Below, piece after piece: positions 26,401 to 32,675 of a stretch of DNA of 44,276 nt (its first letter is position 1; every line of letters begins with the position of its first letter). The translations under genes and the position numbers were made by a program. The notes under the pieces were generated by a model that searched no databases, was not told the DNA's origin, and worked only from the letters and a program-made list of their open reading frames with translations. This DNA is from an uncultured Desulfocapsa sp. (GTDB taxonomy: Bacteria > Desulfobacterota > Desulfobulbia > Desulfobulbales > Desulfocapsaceae): assembly GCA_947311475.1 (NCBI GenBank), contig CAMZLK010000071.1, positions 1-44,276 of the forward strand, given 5' to 3'.

Positions 26401-26879
26401 ATGCGATAAGTGGTGAGACGTCAATAAAAGCTGAAGCAGCATTGAAAGACTTTACGCTTTATGGTGTTCCGTTACCCAAAGCAGTCAGGAAATATTTCAC
26501 CTTTAACGCCTTCCAGGCAGATTTAACCGGGAAAGGCAGTGTCTTGATTATAGGTGAGTCTGAAGCATGCAACAAAACTGATATGTGGAGTGGTGGAGGT
26601 AATGTTTCGGTGGAATTGGGGATAGGAAGTAAGGCCAAGGTAAAGGCACCATATTTTCTTGTTCAGGGGGAAGTGAAAGGTAAAACCGATGTTAAAGAAA
26701 GTTTGAGTGTAGACTCTTCTCAGATAACGGCTAATGGGCAGTGGGGCGGTGTGGTTGTTAAGGGTACTGTGAAAATCAGAGTGTACAAATTTATAATACA
26801 ACCATTTGGAATTAATCATCAGGTTATTGGAAGCGGCACGACACCTACGGTGACTATCGATCTGCCTGCTTTGCAATGA
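23484..26879 (+). CDS. Exported TPR protein read in frame into a PKD/Ig-like protein (apparent fusion)
   Basis: 1131 aa as read. Residues 1-24 are a signal peptide (VLLSLCLAIFAVGKSMA). Residues about 25-560 are TPR-like helical repeats, for example LLKQGHDARNSGHAQEAIQN, ALYKLGVAFLKYGKK and YATYQLGRLYEQEGQFQDAA. At residue 573 a second signal peptide begins (MKSLLYSLFFLIAILFIPV), which is impossible to use normally inside an exported chain. If the A7 tract at about 25160 had six As, the TPR gene would end as ADRALQKMDAI with a TGA overlapping the inner ATG as ATGA. I therefore think these were two coupled genes, joined by a one-base gain, slippage site or sequencing error. The TPR half is likely a periplasmic scaffold. 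No enzyme motif is visible. Confidence 0.8.
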   Translation: MKNAIISVLLSLCLAIFAVGKSMAYDQYYLLKQGHDARNSGHAQEAIQNYQDYINSHPFSQNLKSSKAALQGAPGTPTNSSQYLLRNLLIAYKNLLRVLHENGRTKEVRTWLTNLKSIYDPEGFGSKNSYNLAVILQENNCLDDCTALLENIITNQIEEYRSGNNKVFLRAASMLMKVYVKHGQIDQQRILCNNLLQCPRLEFDNNDSYRLATLLLKEAQTREIGKQLLGEISNQTGGTATDAASILKANICLMKCKYEENDKEGLDCIASQCTLTLKNNLSPSALYKLGVAFLKYGKKNQGKAILERISQEYTNSVWSRKSLFLLGRNALSEKDWTAAIDHYSTYIDRYPEQTFFCLKAYSNILDAYWSRDGDLEQQQLQIDSFADIINQTADYETQLNMARELSYKGFEKLADSTFILGYTFVQGVIANNKNTLPAMRANWQLTKYGFEVGRFDIARDSGEDVLDTHGQIYNLLTTAKEKERADHYLSRTILWLAKLYETTREEEKAKRVLQRFVSDFPHDTDSDYATYQLGRLYEQEGQFQDAAESYRQIKKKQWRKKGRQGTTEDGCHMKSLLYSLFFLIAILFIPVTSPAWECDVTLDAPKTIKIDQEVILTADGTPTGGSYSWSRTKNLTPDGATATLIGHKPNYSEYIQVIAYYRSPKGKKCKDVKWIWVCACNVTRLNGPATAKVGQKVALAAEAEPTGGAYTWTIVSGSGSLTPDDSSAEFIGDKAGSVEIKVSYVPPDGGEPCTKDHTIEVEGECEVTLDIAVASRPICRSLEFHAEGIPTGGDFSWEAGNGISGSGKVATYDSTTPGTDTITVKYTSPDGTTCDASTSITSFSLNDDFASKKSCFNSGTSLQLADFTISTTPPGFHDEARLSPSPISTSTPTAQQETRQVTASLLCRPSTNEKYTNVVVVNKDVEIGSKIEIEIPNLLKVPLEKLGLADKLEFKLRNSYKKNKECCDAGPEDAISGETSIKAEAALKDFTLYGVPLPKAVRKYFTFNAFQADLTGKGSVLIIGESEACNKTDMWSGGGNVSVELGIGSKAKVKAPYFLVQGEVKGKTDVKESLSVDSSQITANGQWGGVVVKGTVKIRVYKFIIQPFGINHQVIGSGTTPTVTIDLPALQ
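25200..26879 (+). CDS. PKD/Ig-like repeat exported protein (alternative separate gene)
   Basis: The inner ATG at 25200 gives 559 aa with its own signal peptide (cleavage near SPAW). Three beta-sandwich repeats of roughly 80-90 residues follow, each with a cysteine near the start and a TGGxYxW-type core: GTPTGGSYSWSRT, AEPTGGAYTWTIV and GIPTGGDFSWEAG. The remaining roughly 300 residues are beta-rich with few landmarks. PKD/Ig-like repeats usually serve as extracellular spacers or adhesion modules. See the entry for the complete ORF for the evidence that this is a separate gene. The next gene also encodes Ig-like repeats, so the cluster seems to build cell-surface structures. Confidence 0.55.
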   Translation: MKSLLYSLFFLIAILFIPVTSPAWECDVTLDAPKTIKIDQEVILTADGTPTGGSYSWSRTKNLTPDGATATLIGHKPNYSEYIQVIAYYRSPKGKKCKDVKWIWVCACNVTRLNGPATAKVGQKVALAAEAEPTGGAYTWTIVSGSGSLTPDDSSAEFIGDKAGSVEIKVSYVPPDGGEPCTKDHTIEVEGECEVTLDIAVASRPICRSLEFHAEGIPTGGDFSWEAGNGISGSGKVATYDSTTPGTDTITVKYTSPDGTTCDASTSITSFSLNDDFASKKSCFNSGTSLQLADFTISTTPPGFHDEARLSPSPISTSTPTAQQETRQVTASLLCRPSTNEKYTNVVVVNKDVEIGSKIEIEIPNLLKVPLEKLGLADKLEFKLRNSYKKNKECCDAGPEDAISGETSIKAEAALKDFTLYGVPLPKAVRKYFTFNAFQADLTGKGSVLIIGESEACNKTDMWSGGGNVSVELGIGSKAKVKAPYFLVQGEVKGKTDVKESLSVDSSQITANGQWGGVVVKGTVKIRVYKFIIQPFGINHQVIGSGTTPTVTIDLPALQ

Positions 26880-26933
26880 ACTTTTTAACGACCCATAACT
26901 CATCCTGAATAAATAAGGAGTTGAAATAACATT

Positions 26934-28823
26934 ATGTACCAAAAGCAGCTGTCTTTCATGTTTTTCTTTCTCACCTTCAGTCTTGGTTTTATAGCTTCAG
27001 CTTACAGTGCAACAGTCTTCGGGGCCAATGATTTGACTGTAAACAAATGGCGTTATCACTTCTCCTATCATGCCTTTACTGTGGATGCAGTTGGAAAAGG
27101 AGAACTGATTGTTACCAAAAATACACCAGACAAGAAAGTCAGGGGCGGTTTTATAATTTATAACTCTCGAGTGATTCCGCTGAAAAAATTTCTCCGGGGA
27201 AGCCACGAAACACTGACCAGAAAAATCAAACTTCGTTCAAAAAACAGGGTTTTAGTTTTTCTCCGTGGTAAACCCGGTGCATCCATTTCGCTTGAAATCA
27301 CGGATAAAGGAGTACCTGATCTGCCGGAGGCACATTTATCTGTAGAACCAGAAAGTATACTACAAGGCGAATCCAGTAGCCTGACATGGTCAACATCCCA
27401 TGCGGATTCGGTTGTACTCGAACCTGAAATCGGCGCAGTAGATCCATCCGGCACCATCAGTGTCTCCCCCGATGAAACAACCATGTATATCCTGACAGCC
27501 AGGGGGGCAGGTGGTACTGTCACTGCACAGGCTGAGGTTAAAGTTACCCTGCCGGAGCCAACCGTCACTATCACGGCTGAGCCTGATACCATTGCTCCGG
27601 GCAACACGTCCACCCTTACCTGGGATTCGGAACATGCCGTTTCCTGTACCATTGAACCGGACATAGGTGCCGTGGCAGTTAGTGGTGCAGTCGATGTTGT
27701 TCCTGTTGAAACAACAACCTACACAATTACAGCGGTTGGCCCGGGCGGCGGTACTAGCCGCGCTCAGGTGTTGGTGCAATTATATCCAATTAAAATTCAG
27801 AGAATTGATAAGTCTCAAGCTCATTATACAACTCCAGAGAATACTATGGCTGCTTCAACTTCAGCTTTGCTGCAACATGATCTTGAATGGTTCCATGAAA
27901 CATTTACTGAAGAGGCTGTAGCCTTTGAAAAACAGCTTTATGCAGATGCCGGTATTGATCCAGCAAGTAGTTTCGATTTAACTGATGAAAACGATGAAGA
28001 ATATATCTTAGACAAAAAGCCATACAAAGACGGCTTACTTATTATTACAGAAAATAGATACAATGATATTGATGGTACTATTTTAACAGTTGCAGCCGTT
28101 CTTGTACTGGAAGACAATTTATGGAAGGCTACATTTAAATATGGTGGTGACGAAGAACTTAATCAATATATGGATATTCAATATACCGACTGCATTGCCA
28201 ACCACAATTTCACACCCAATTTCCTCGATGATTTTTGCTGGCACGACAACGACCTCACCAACTATAATGAAACAGCGGGTGTCCTTGATCAGCGTTACGA
28301 TGAAGATCTGACTGTTGCTGAACTTAATGGTATTAACAACGGTTTCAGCAGGGAACCTCTGAACGACATGCCACGAGAGCAGATTTCCATGGGCGGCTGG
28401 ATCAAGGCGGACAGCATGGATCATACTGCCCGGATTATGGAAATTGGCCGGGATCGCAGTGATTCGACCGCCATTGTCCTGGATTCCGGCAAGGGGTTGC
28501 GCTACTGGGTTCATGTCAACGGCAACCGGGTGGAAAGAACCGCTGCCATGGGTTATGATTTTCACGACAATCAATGGCATCATGTCTACCTGACCTACGA
28601 CGGCACCACTATGAAACTTTATGTGGACGCACAACTCAAGGATTCACACCCGCTATCCGGCGCCATTGACTCTGCCGCGGTTCTGAACATCGGTCAGCAC
28701 AATGGCGCCGTCTTTGGCGGCACATCAGACAGTTTTAAAGGAAGGCTGGACGATCTTCAGATTTACAACAAGCCCTTGACTGCCGAGGAGATTTTGATAA
28801 AATACGAGAATGGATCCAGCTGA
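26934..28823 (+). CDS. Exported Ig-like / LamG domain protein
   Basis: 629 aa. A signal peptide (FMFFFLTFSLGFIASAYS) is followed by a beta-sandwich (about 25-125). Two Ig-like repeats follow at about 130-205 and 208-283; both contain the WTS/TWDS core and a TTTYTITAxGxGG-like end. Residues about 290-430 have no match I recognise. The C-terminal LamG/concanavalin-like domain (about 430-625) has ISMGGWIKAD, NQWHHVYLTYDGTTMKLYVD and FKGRLDDLQIYNKPLTAEEI. LamG_3 domains bind glycans or act as surface adhesins. The LamG part is visibly richer in GC than the preceding 500 bases, suggesting domain acquisition. A ribosome-binding site (AAGGAG) lies 12 bases before the ATG. It is probably co-transcribed with the genes before it. 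Confidence 0.85.
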   Translation: MYQKQLSFMFFFLTFSLGFIASAYSATVFGANDLTVNKWRYHFSYHAFTVDAVGKGELIVTKNTPDKKVRGGFIIYNSRVIPLKKFLRGSHETLTRKIKLRSKNRVLVFLRGKPGASISLEITDKGVPDLPEAHLSVEPESILQGESSSLTWSTSHADSVVLEPEIGAVDPSGTISVSPDETTMYILTARGAGGTVTAQAEVKVTLPEPTVTITAEPDTIAPGNTSTLTWDSEHAVSCTIEPDIGAVAVSGAVDVVPVETTTYTITAVGPGGGTSRAQVLVQLYPIKIQRIDKSQAHYTTPENTMAASTSALLQHDLEWFHETFTEEAVAFEKQLYADAGIDPASSFDLTDENDEEYILDKKPYKDGLLIITENRYNDIDGTILTVAAVLVLEDNLWKATFKYGGDEELNQYMDIQYTDCIANHNFTPNFLDDFCWHDNDLTNYNETAGVLDQRYDEDLTVAELNGINNGFSREPLNDMPREQISMGGWIKADSMDHTARIMEIGRDRSDSTAIVLDSGKGLRYWVHVNGNRVERTAAMGYDFHDNQWHHVYLTYDGTTMKLYVDAQLKDSHPLSGAIDSAAVLNIGQHNGAVFGGTSDSFKGRLDDLQIYNKPLTAEEILIKYENGSS

Positions 28824-28841
28824 TTATTTTGAGGGGGTATT

Positions 28842-29004
28842 ATGAGCAATACGATATTTTTTTCTTTTGCCACTATATTCTTTTCTTTTCACAATACTTA
28901 CCGGCTGTGCACAAGTATCAACCGTCACTATCACGGCTGAGCCTGACGCAATTTCTCCGGGCAACAAGTTCACCAGTATTTTAAATTTTCATTATCCCAT
29001 ATGA
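28842..29004 (+). pseudogene. Lipoprotein remnant with truncated Ig-like repeat
   Basis: The ATG at 28842 opens a frame that ends after 32 codons. Removing one T from the T7 tract at 28858-28864 yields a lipoprotein start (MSNTIFFLLPLYSF, then lipobox LTGC, then AQVSTVTITAEPD). The sequence after the cysteine is nearly identical at DNA level to the second Ig repeat of the preceding gene (27559-27615; ACCGTCACTATCACGGCTGA is identical). The frame then ends in a TGA that overlaps the next start as ATGA. It looks like a duplicated surface lipoprotein gene that lost its body and frame. Confidence 0.6.
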
Positions 29005-29996
29005 AAAAAATCACCAAGAGTGACCCCCAGCTGCAACAAGTCCAACACTTTAGTGGAACTTTCATTTTTGGCCCTCTCTTTCTATTTTGGAGTGGGTACT
29101 GCATCCTTGCAGGGCTCAATCTCCTGCCAATCACTACTGAAATGTTTTTATCTTTTAGATGGGACAACTTTATTAATCGATTACTTCCCAAATCTTTCAA
29201 CTGGGTAATTTTGCTACTCGGGTGTTTCCTTCTCCTCGTGAGCCTGATAATATTTATTAAAGGAATCCGTTCCTGGCTCAACAAACGCGAAAGGATTGCA
29301 TTGGCAAAACAGTACAGGCAACCATGGTTTCTAGATTACCCTTGGGACCCGAAAGGGATCCATGACAGAACTGGTAAAATCTGGATGCGCTCTTTATTTG
29401 CTGTCATCATTTTATCCATGATTATAACACCACTTAACTGGTATGCTTTTGCCCAGGGAACCATCCAGTTTGGACTACTTCTCATAGCTGCAATATTTTT
29501 TGATCTCATAATGTTGGTAGCTCTCTGGTCGCTCTGCTATTATATTTTGTATGCTGCCAAATATGGCAGTTCTTATATATCATTTTCCAAATTTCCATTT
29601 TTTCCCGGCGATAAAATGAAGGTTTCGTTTTCTCCAAATCGTTTTTCAGTTCTGGATTGCACAATGCGGTTTGTCAAAGAGGTTTTAGAAAAAGAATATC
29701 CTTCGGATGATGAAAAAACAATTATCTGCTATGAATTATATTGTGAACAGAGGCAGATCCAGACCTCGCCTAAATTCACAAAGGTACCAATTTCATTTGA
29801 TATTCCTGAAACCAGTCCAGTTTGGGACAATCAACTGAATGGAACAAAATCTATTTATTACTGGGAACTCGAAATCGAAGCTGAGCAACAAGGTGTTGAT
29901 TTTTCTACTTCATTCCTACTCCCAGTTTATCAAAAACCAGCGTCTCGGGCTGACAACGTCACGAGATCAAATCTTTACCCTGATATAGCTGAGTAG
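29001..29996 (+). CDS. Multi-pass membrane protein of unknown function
   Basis: 331 aa. Four hydrophobic segments are visible: about residues 20-42 (GTFIFGPLFLFWSGYCILAG), 68-87 (VILLLGCFLLLVSLIIFI), 128-150 (SLFAVIILSMIITPLNWYAF) and 155-182 (GLLLIAAIFFDLIMLVALWS). A soluble beta-rich domain of about 130 residues follows (FPFFPGDKMKVSFSPNRFSV to SFLLPVY), resembling the arrestin-like or DUF3592-associated C-terminal regions of some integral membrane proteins, though I am not sure. Its start overlaps the end of the lipoprotein remnant. It is the last rightward gene of the island, followed by a 107-nt palindrome. Confidence 0.75.
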   Translation: MKKITKSDPQLQQVQHFSGTFIFGPLFLFWSGYCILAGLNLLPITTEMFLSFRWDNFINRLLPKSFNWVILLLGCFLLLVSLIIFIKGIRSWLNKRERIALAKQYRQPWFLDYPWDPKGIHDRTGKIWMRSLFAVIILSMIITPLNWYAFAQGTIQFGLLLIAAIFFDLIMLVALWSLCYYILYAAKYGSSYISFSKFPFFPGDKMKVSFSPNRFSVLDCTMRFVKEVLEKEYPSDDEKTIICYELYCEQRQIQTSPKFTKVPISFDIPETSPVWDNQLNGTKSIYYWELEIEAEQQGVDFSTSFLLPVYQKPASRADNVTRSNLYPDIAE

Positions 29997-30005
29997 CATA
30001 AGAAA

Positions 30006-30112
30006 GTAACTGCTCACAGCCAGCCCCTTTTTGCACGATCGCGCCTGCCCGCATAACGGGCTATAGCGAACAGGTGCGCTTGCACAAAGCTGGGACACCT
30101 GTGAGTAGTTAC
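30006..30112. repeat. 107-nt long imperfect palindrome after the island
   Basis: The ends GTAACTGCTCACAG (30006-30019) and CTGTGAGTAGTTAC (30099-30112) pair with one mismatch. Inside, CCAGC/GCTGG, TTGCA/TGCA, GCGCCTG/CAGGTGCG and CCCG/CGGG pair in order, giving one long bulged hairpin. It is more GC-rich than its surroundings and has no T-run. It could be a MITE, a transposon-end remnant, an attC-like recombination site or a structured 3' end of the island transcript. Confidence 0.75.
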
Positions 30113-30248
30113 CATAGAAATTGTCATCGTATTGATTTTGCAATAAAAATCAAATTATATATTTTTTGATTGAACCCCTAAAAGCCGATCAAATATTATA
30201 AAAGTTCGGGAATGTTACAACGCAATCTTGATAAATCACAGGTGTATT

Positions 30249-30638
30249 TTACCAGATTCGCTTTACTTCATAACGGTCAAAAGCAGTATCGGCAGAAATG
30301 AAGACCATCTGTTCTGTCATGGCCTGTGCTACAAGCAGACGATCAAAGGGGTCCCGATGATGCAGGGGTAATATCTCTACTTTGCTGACGTGCCGAAAAG
30401 AGATCGGGAGTTGTTTGAAATTGTTGCTGGCCATATTTTGCGGGATGTATTTCTCAACAGGTAAAGAGAGCCGCATCTTGTTTATGGAACATTTGATGGC
30501 TATTTCCCAACTACTGACAAGGCTGAAATAACAGTCATTGTTCATGTCAGCGATGATTTCTTTTGCTCGTAAAGATAGCTTGGGAGAATCATCTACCCAC
30601 CAGATGAAGGTATGGGTGTCCAGTAGGAAAGTGTTCAC
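30249..30638 (-). CDS. PIN-domain toxin (VapC-like)
   Basis: 129 aa. The PIN ribonuclease core is complete: LLDTHTFIWW (first acidic residue), SWEIAIK (Glu), HRDPFDRLLVAQA (Asp) and SADTAFD (Asp). This arrangement is typical of the PIN subgroup paired with Phd/YefM-type antitoxins. It would cleave RNA when free and be held inactive by the upstream antitoxin. It starts at a GTG that overlaps the antitoxin stop as GTGA, so translation is coupled. The pair sits at the right edge of the accessory island, as toxin-antitoxin modules often do. Confidence 0.93.
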   Translation of the reverse strand: MNTFLLDTHTFIWWVDDSPKLSLRAKEIIADMNNDCYFSLVSSWEIAIKCSINKMRLSLPVEKYIPQNMASNNFKQLPISFRHVSKVEILPLHHRDPFDRLLVAQAMTEQMVFISADTAFDRYEVKRIW

Positions 30639-30862
30639 ATATATTCCTTAAAATCATCTAAAGGAGCATCGAAATCGTCTGCCATTTCAAGGAGCTGGCC
30701 TTTCCCGGAGCCGGGGGATCGTTGTTTGGAAGAAGATGCCAGGGGAACAATCTTAACAACAGGTATATTTCCCTTTGAAATAATAACTTCTTCCCCAAGT
30801 AATGCTTTTTGAATAATTTCCGAAAAATGTGCTTTTGCTTCGGCTATATTGAGTTGAGCCAC
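30635..30862 (-). CDS. Phd/YefM-type antitoxin of the PIN toxin
   Basis: 75 aa from the GTG at 30862. The track start (GTG at 30871) directly abuts AGGAG, leaving no room for initiation, whereas AGGAGG lies eight bases before the second GTG. The protein begins MAQLNIAEAKAHFSEIIQ and continues KALLGEEVIISKGNIPVVKIVPL, the Phd/YefM DNA-binding fold. The acidic tail (DDFDAPLDDFKEYM) would wrap the toxin. It should repress its own promoter through the palindrome just upstream. Confidence 0.9.
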   Translation of the reverse strand: MAQLNIAEAKAHFSEIIQKALLGEEVIISKGNIPVVKIVPLASSSKQRSPGSGKGQLLEMADDFDAPLDDFKEYM

Positions 30863-30878
30863 AGTGAACACCTCCTAT

Positions 30879-30899
30879 ATGACCAACATAGTTGGTCAT
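30879..30899. promoter_or_regulatory. Operator palindrome of the toxin-antitoxin operon
   Basis: ATGACCAAC-ATA-GTTGGTCAT, a perfect nine-base inverted repeat, starts 17 bases upstream of the preferred antitoxin start. Phd/YefM family antitoxins bind such palindromes to autoregulate. Confidence 0.8.
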
Positions 30900-30925
30900 G
30901 TGCAGATGTGCAAGGTTTTTAAGAG

Positions 30926-31089
30926 TTGATGGACTCGTAAAAACTCTTCATTTCTTTTGTTACTGCAAATTCCTGATATTTTCAACGTGCTTTAGTATGC
31001 CGAAATTATTCTCATAAGGTACTTATACCCCCTTGCGGGGTGTTAGGGATTTCCGTGCCTCGGATATGAACTTTTTACGAGCCCATCAA
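30926..31089. repeat. Family A dispersed repeat, copy between the antitoxin and guaA
   Basis: Begins TTGATGGACTCGTAAAAACTC and ends CTTTTTACGAGCCCATCAA, a clear terminal inverted repeat. It matches the 7977 copy over most of its length, but carries an extra inner hairpin (ACCCC-CTTG-CGGGGT) near 31030. Confidence 0.82.
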
Positions 31090-31112
31090 GAATTAACAAG
31101 TAGACGACAATC

Positions 31113-32663
31113 TTATTCCCATTCAATAGTAGCCGGAGGTTTTGAAGAAATGTCATAGACCACTCTGTTTACACCACGGACTTCGTTGATAATCCTGCTG
31201 GAAATAATACCAAGAAGATCGTAGGGGATTTTTGACCAGTCAGCAGTCATGGCATCTTTGGAATCGACAGAACGCAGGGCGATAACATTTTCATAGGTTC
31301 GGCCATCGCCCATGACCCCAACGGTCTGGATGGGAAGAAGAACTGCAAAAGACTGCCATACTTTACGGTACCAGCCGCTCTTTTTCATTTCTTCAAGTAC
31401 GATGACGTCTGCCTGACGAACAATGTTCAGTCGTTCTTTGCTTACTTCACCCATGATTCTGATTCCAAGGCCGGGGCCTGGAAATGGCTGGCGGTAGATG
31501 GCTTCTTCAGGCAATCCAAGTTCAAGTCCAAGTTCTCGAACCTCATCTTTAAAGAGTTCCCGGAGTGGTTCAATCAGATCAAGTTTCATTATTTCCGGCA
31601 GGCCCCCCACATTATGGTGGGACTTAATGGGAGCCTCACCCATAAATGACACCGATTCGATCACATCCGGATACAGGGTTCCCTGGGCAAGGTAGTTGAC
31701 TTCACCAAGTTTTGTCGCTTCCTCTTCAAATATCTTGATAAATCCAAGGCCGATTCGCTTTCTTTTTATTTCAGGGTCAAGGACTCCATCGAGCTCACTC
31801 AAAAAGAAATCGACAGCATCCACTGCAATGACTTGGAGATGGCTCTTTTCACGGAAAAATCTGAGGATGGATTCGCTCTCTCCGATACGCATCAGGCCAT
31901 TGTCCACATAAATACAGGTGAGTTGATCGCCAATCGCCTTGTGGACCAGGGCAGCAGTGACTGAAGAGTCAACACCGCCTGAGAGTGCGCAGATGACTTT
32001 ATTGGAACCCACTTTCTCCTGAATTCCCTTAACGGTGGACTCGATAAAGGAGGCCATGGTCCAGTTGGGACTGCATTTACATATCCCAAAGATGAAGTTG
32101 CGCAGAATGTCTGTGCCGATAAGAGTGTGTACAACTTCGGGGTGGAACTGTACTGCCACAAGAGGTTTTGAAGTGTGTCTAAGGGCAGCACACGGAGAAT
32201 GATCGCTCACTGCTGTGGTTTCAAATCCATCGGGGAGCATCTCGATTCGATCACCATGGCTCATCCATACCTGATGTTGGGGGACTTCCGGTTCAAGTCC
32301 TGCAAAAAGTCCTTCGGTGAAACGGACAGTGAGGTTTGCTTTACCAAATTCGTGTTTGTCCGCATTTTCAACTTTGCCACCAAGCTGCTGTGTCATGAGT
32401 TGTGCACCGTAGCAGATTCCAAGGACGGGTAGATCAAGATCAAAAATGGCTGGATCAGAAAGAGGGGAATCATCATCATAGACAGATCGTGGTCCACCTG
32501 ACATGATAATACCCGTGGGATTCATTTTTCTGATGGTTTCAAGGGGCGTTGAGAATGGATGGATCTCGCAATAGACTTTTTGCTCACGGATACGCCTTGC
32601 AATGAGTTGAGTGGTCTGGGAGCCAAAATCAAGAATGAGGATTTTTTCGTCATGTAAGTTCAT
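31113..32663 (-). CDS. guaA: GMP synthase (glutamine-hydrolysing)
   Basis: 516 aa, full length. The N-terminal class I glutamine amidotransferase has the catalytic Cys in VLGICYGAQLM and the His/Glu in VQFHPEVVHT. The ATP pyrophosphatase domain has the P-loop SGGVDSSV, and the C-terminal dimerisation domain ends in the family sequence KPPATIEWE. It converts XMP to GMP in the cytoplasm. It lies 12 bases after guaB, forming the classical guaB-guaA operon for guanine nucleotide synthesis. Confidence 0.98.
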   Translation of the reverse strand: MNLHDEKILILDFGSQTTQLIARRIREQKVYCEIHPFSTPLETIRKMNPTGIIMSGGPRSVYDDDSPLSDPAIFDLDLPVLGICYGAQLMTQQLGGKVENADKHEFGKANLTVRFTEGLFAGLEPEVPQHQVWMSHGDRIEMLPDGFETTAVSDHSPCAALRHTSKPLVAVQFHPEVVHTLIGTDILRNFIFGICKCSPNWTMASFIESTVKGIQEKVGSNKVICALSGGVDSSVTAALVHKAIGDQLTCIYVDNGLMRIGESESILRFFREKSHLQVIAVDAVDFFLSELDGVLDPEIKRKRIGLGFIKIFEEEATKLGEVNYLAQGTLYPDVIESVSFMGEAPIKSHHNVGGLPEIMKLDLIEPLRELFKDEVRELGLELGLPEEAIYRQPFPGPGLGIRIMGEVSKERLNIVRQADVIVLEEMKKSGWYRKVWQSFAVLLPIQTVGVMGDGRTYENVIALRSVDSKDAMTADWSKIPYDLLGIISSRIINEVRGVNRVVYDISSKPPATIEWE

Positions 32664-32675
32664 AGTATATCGTCT

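Noticed and set aside
30006-30112. Palindrome as a rho-independent terminator
   Set aside because: No T-run after either arm; the stem is long and bulged, unlike intrinsic terminators.
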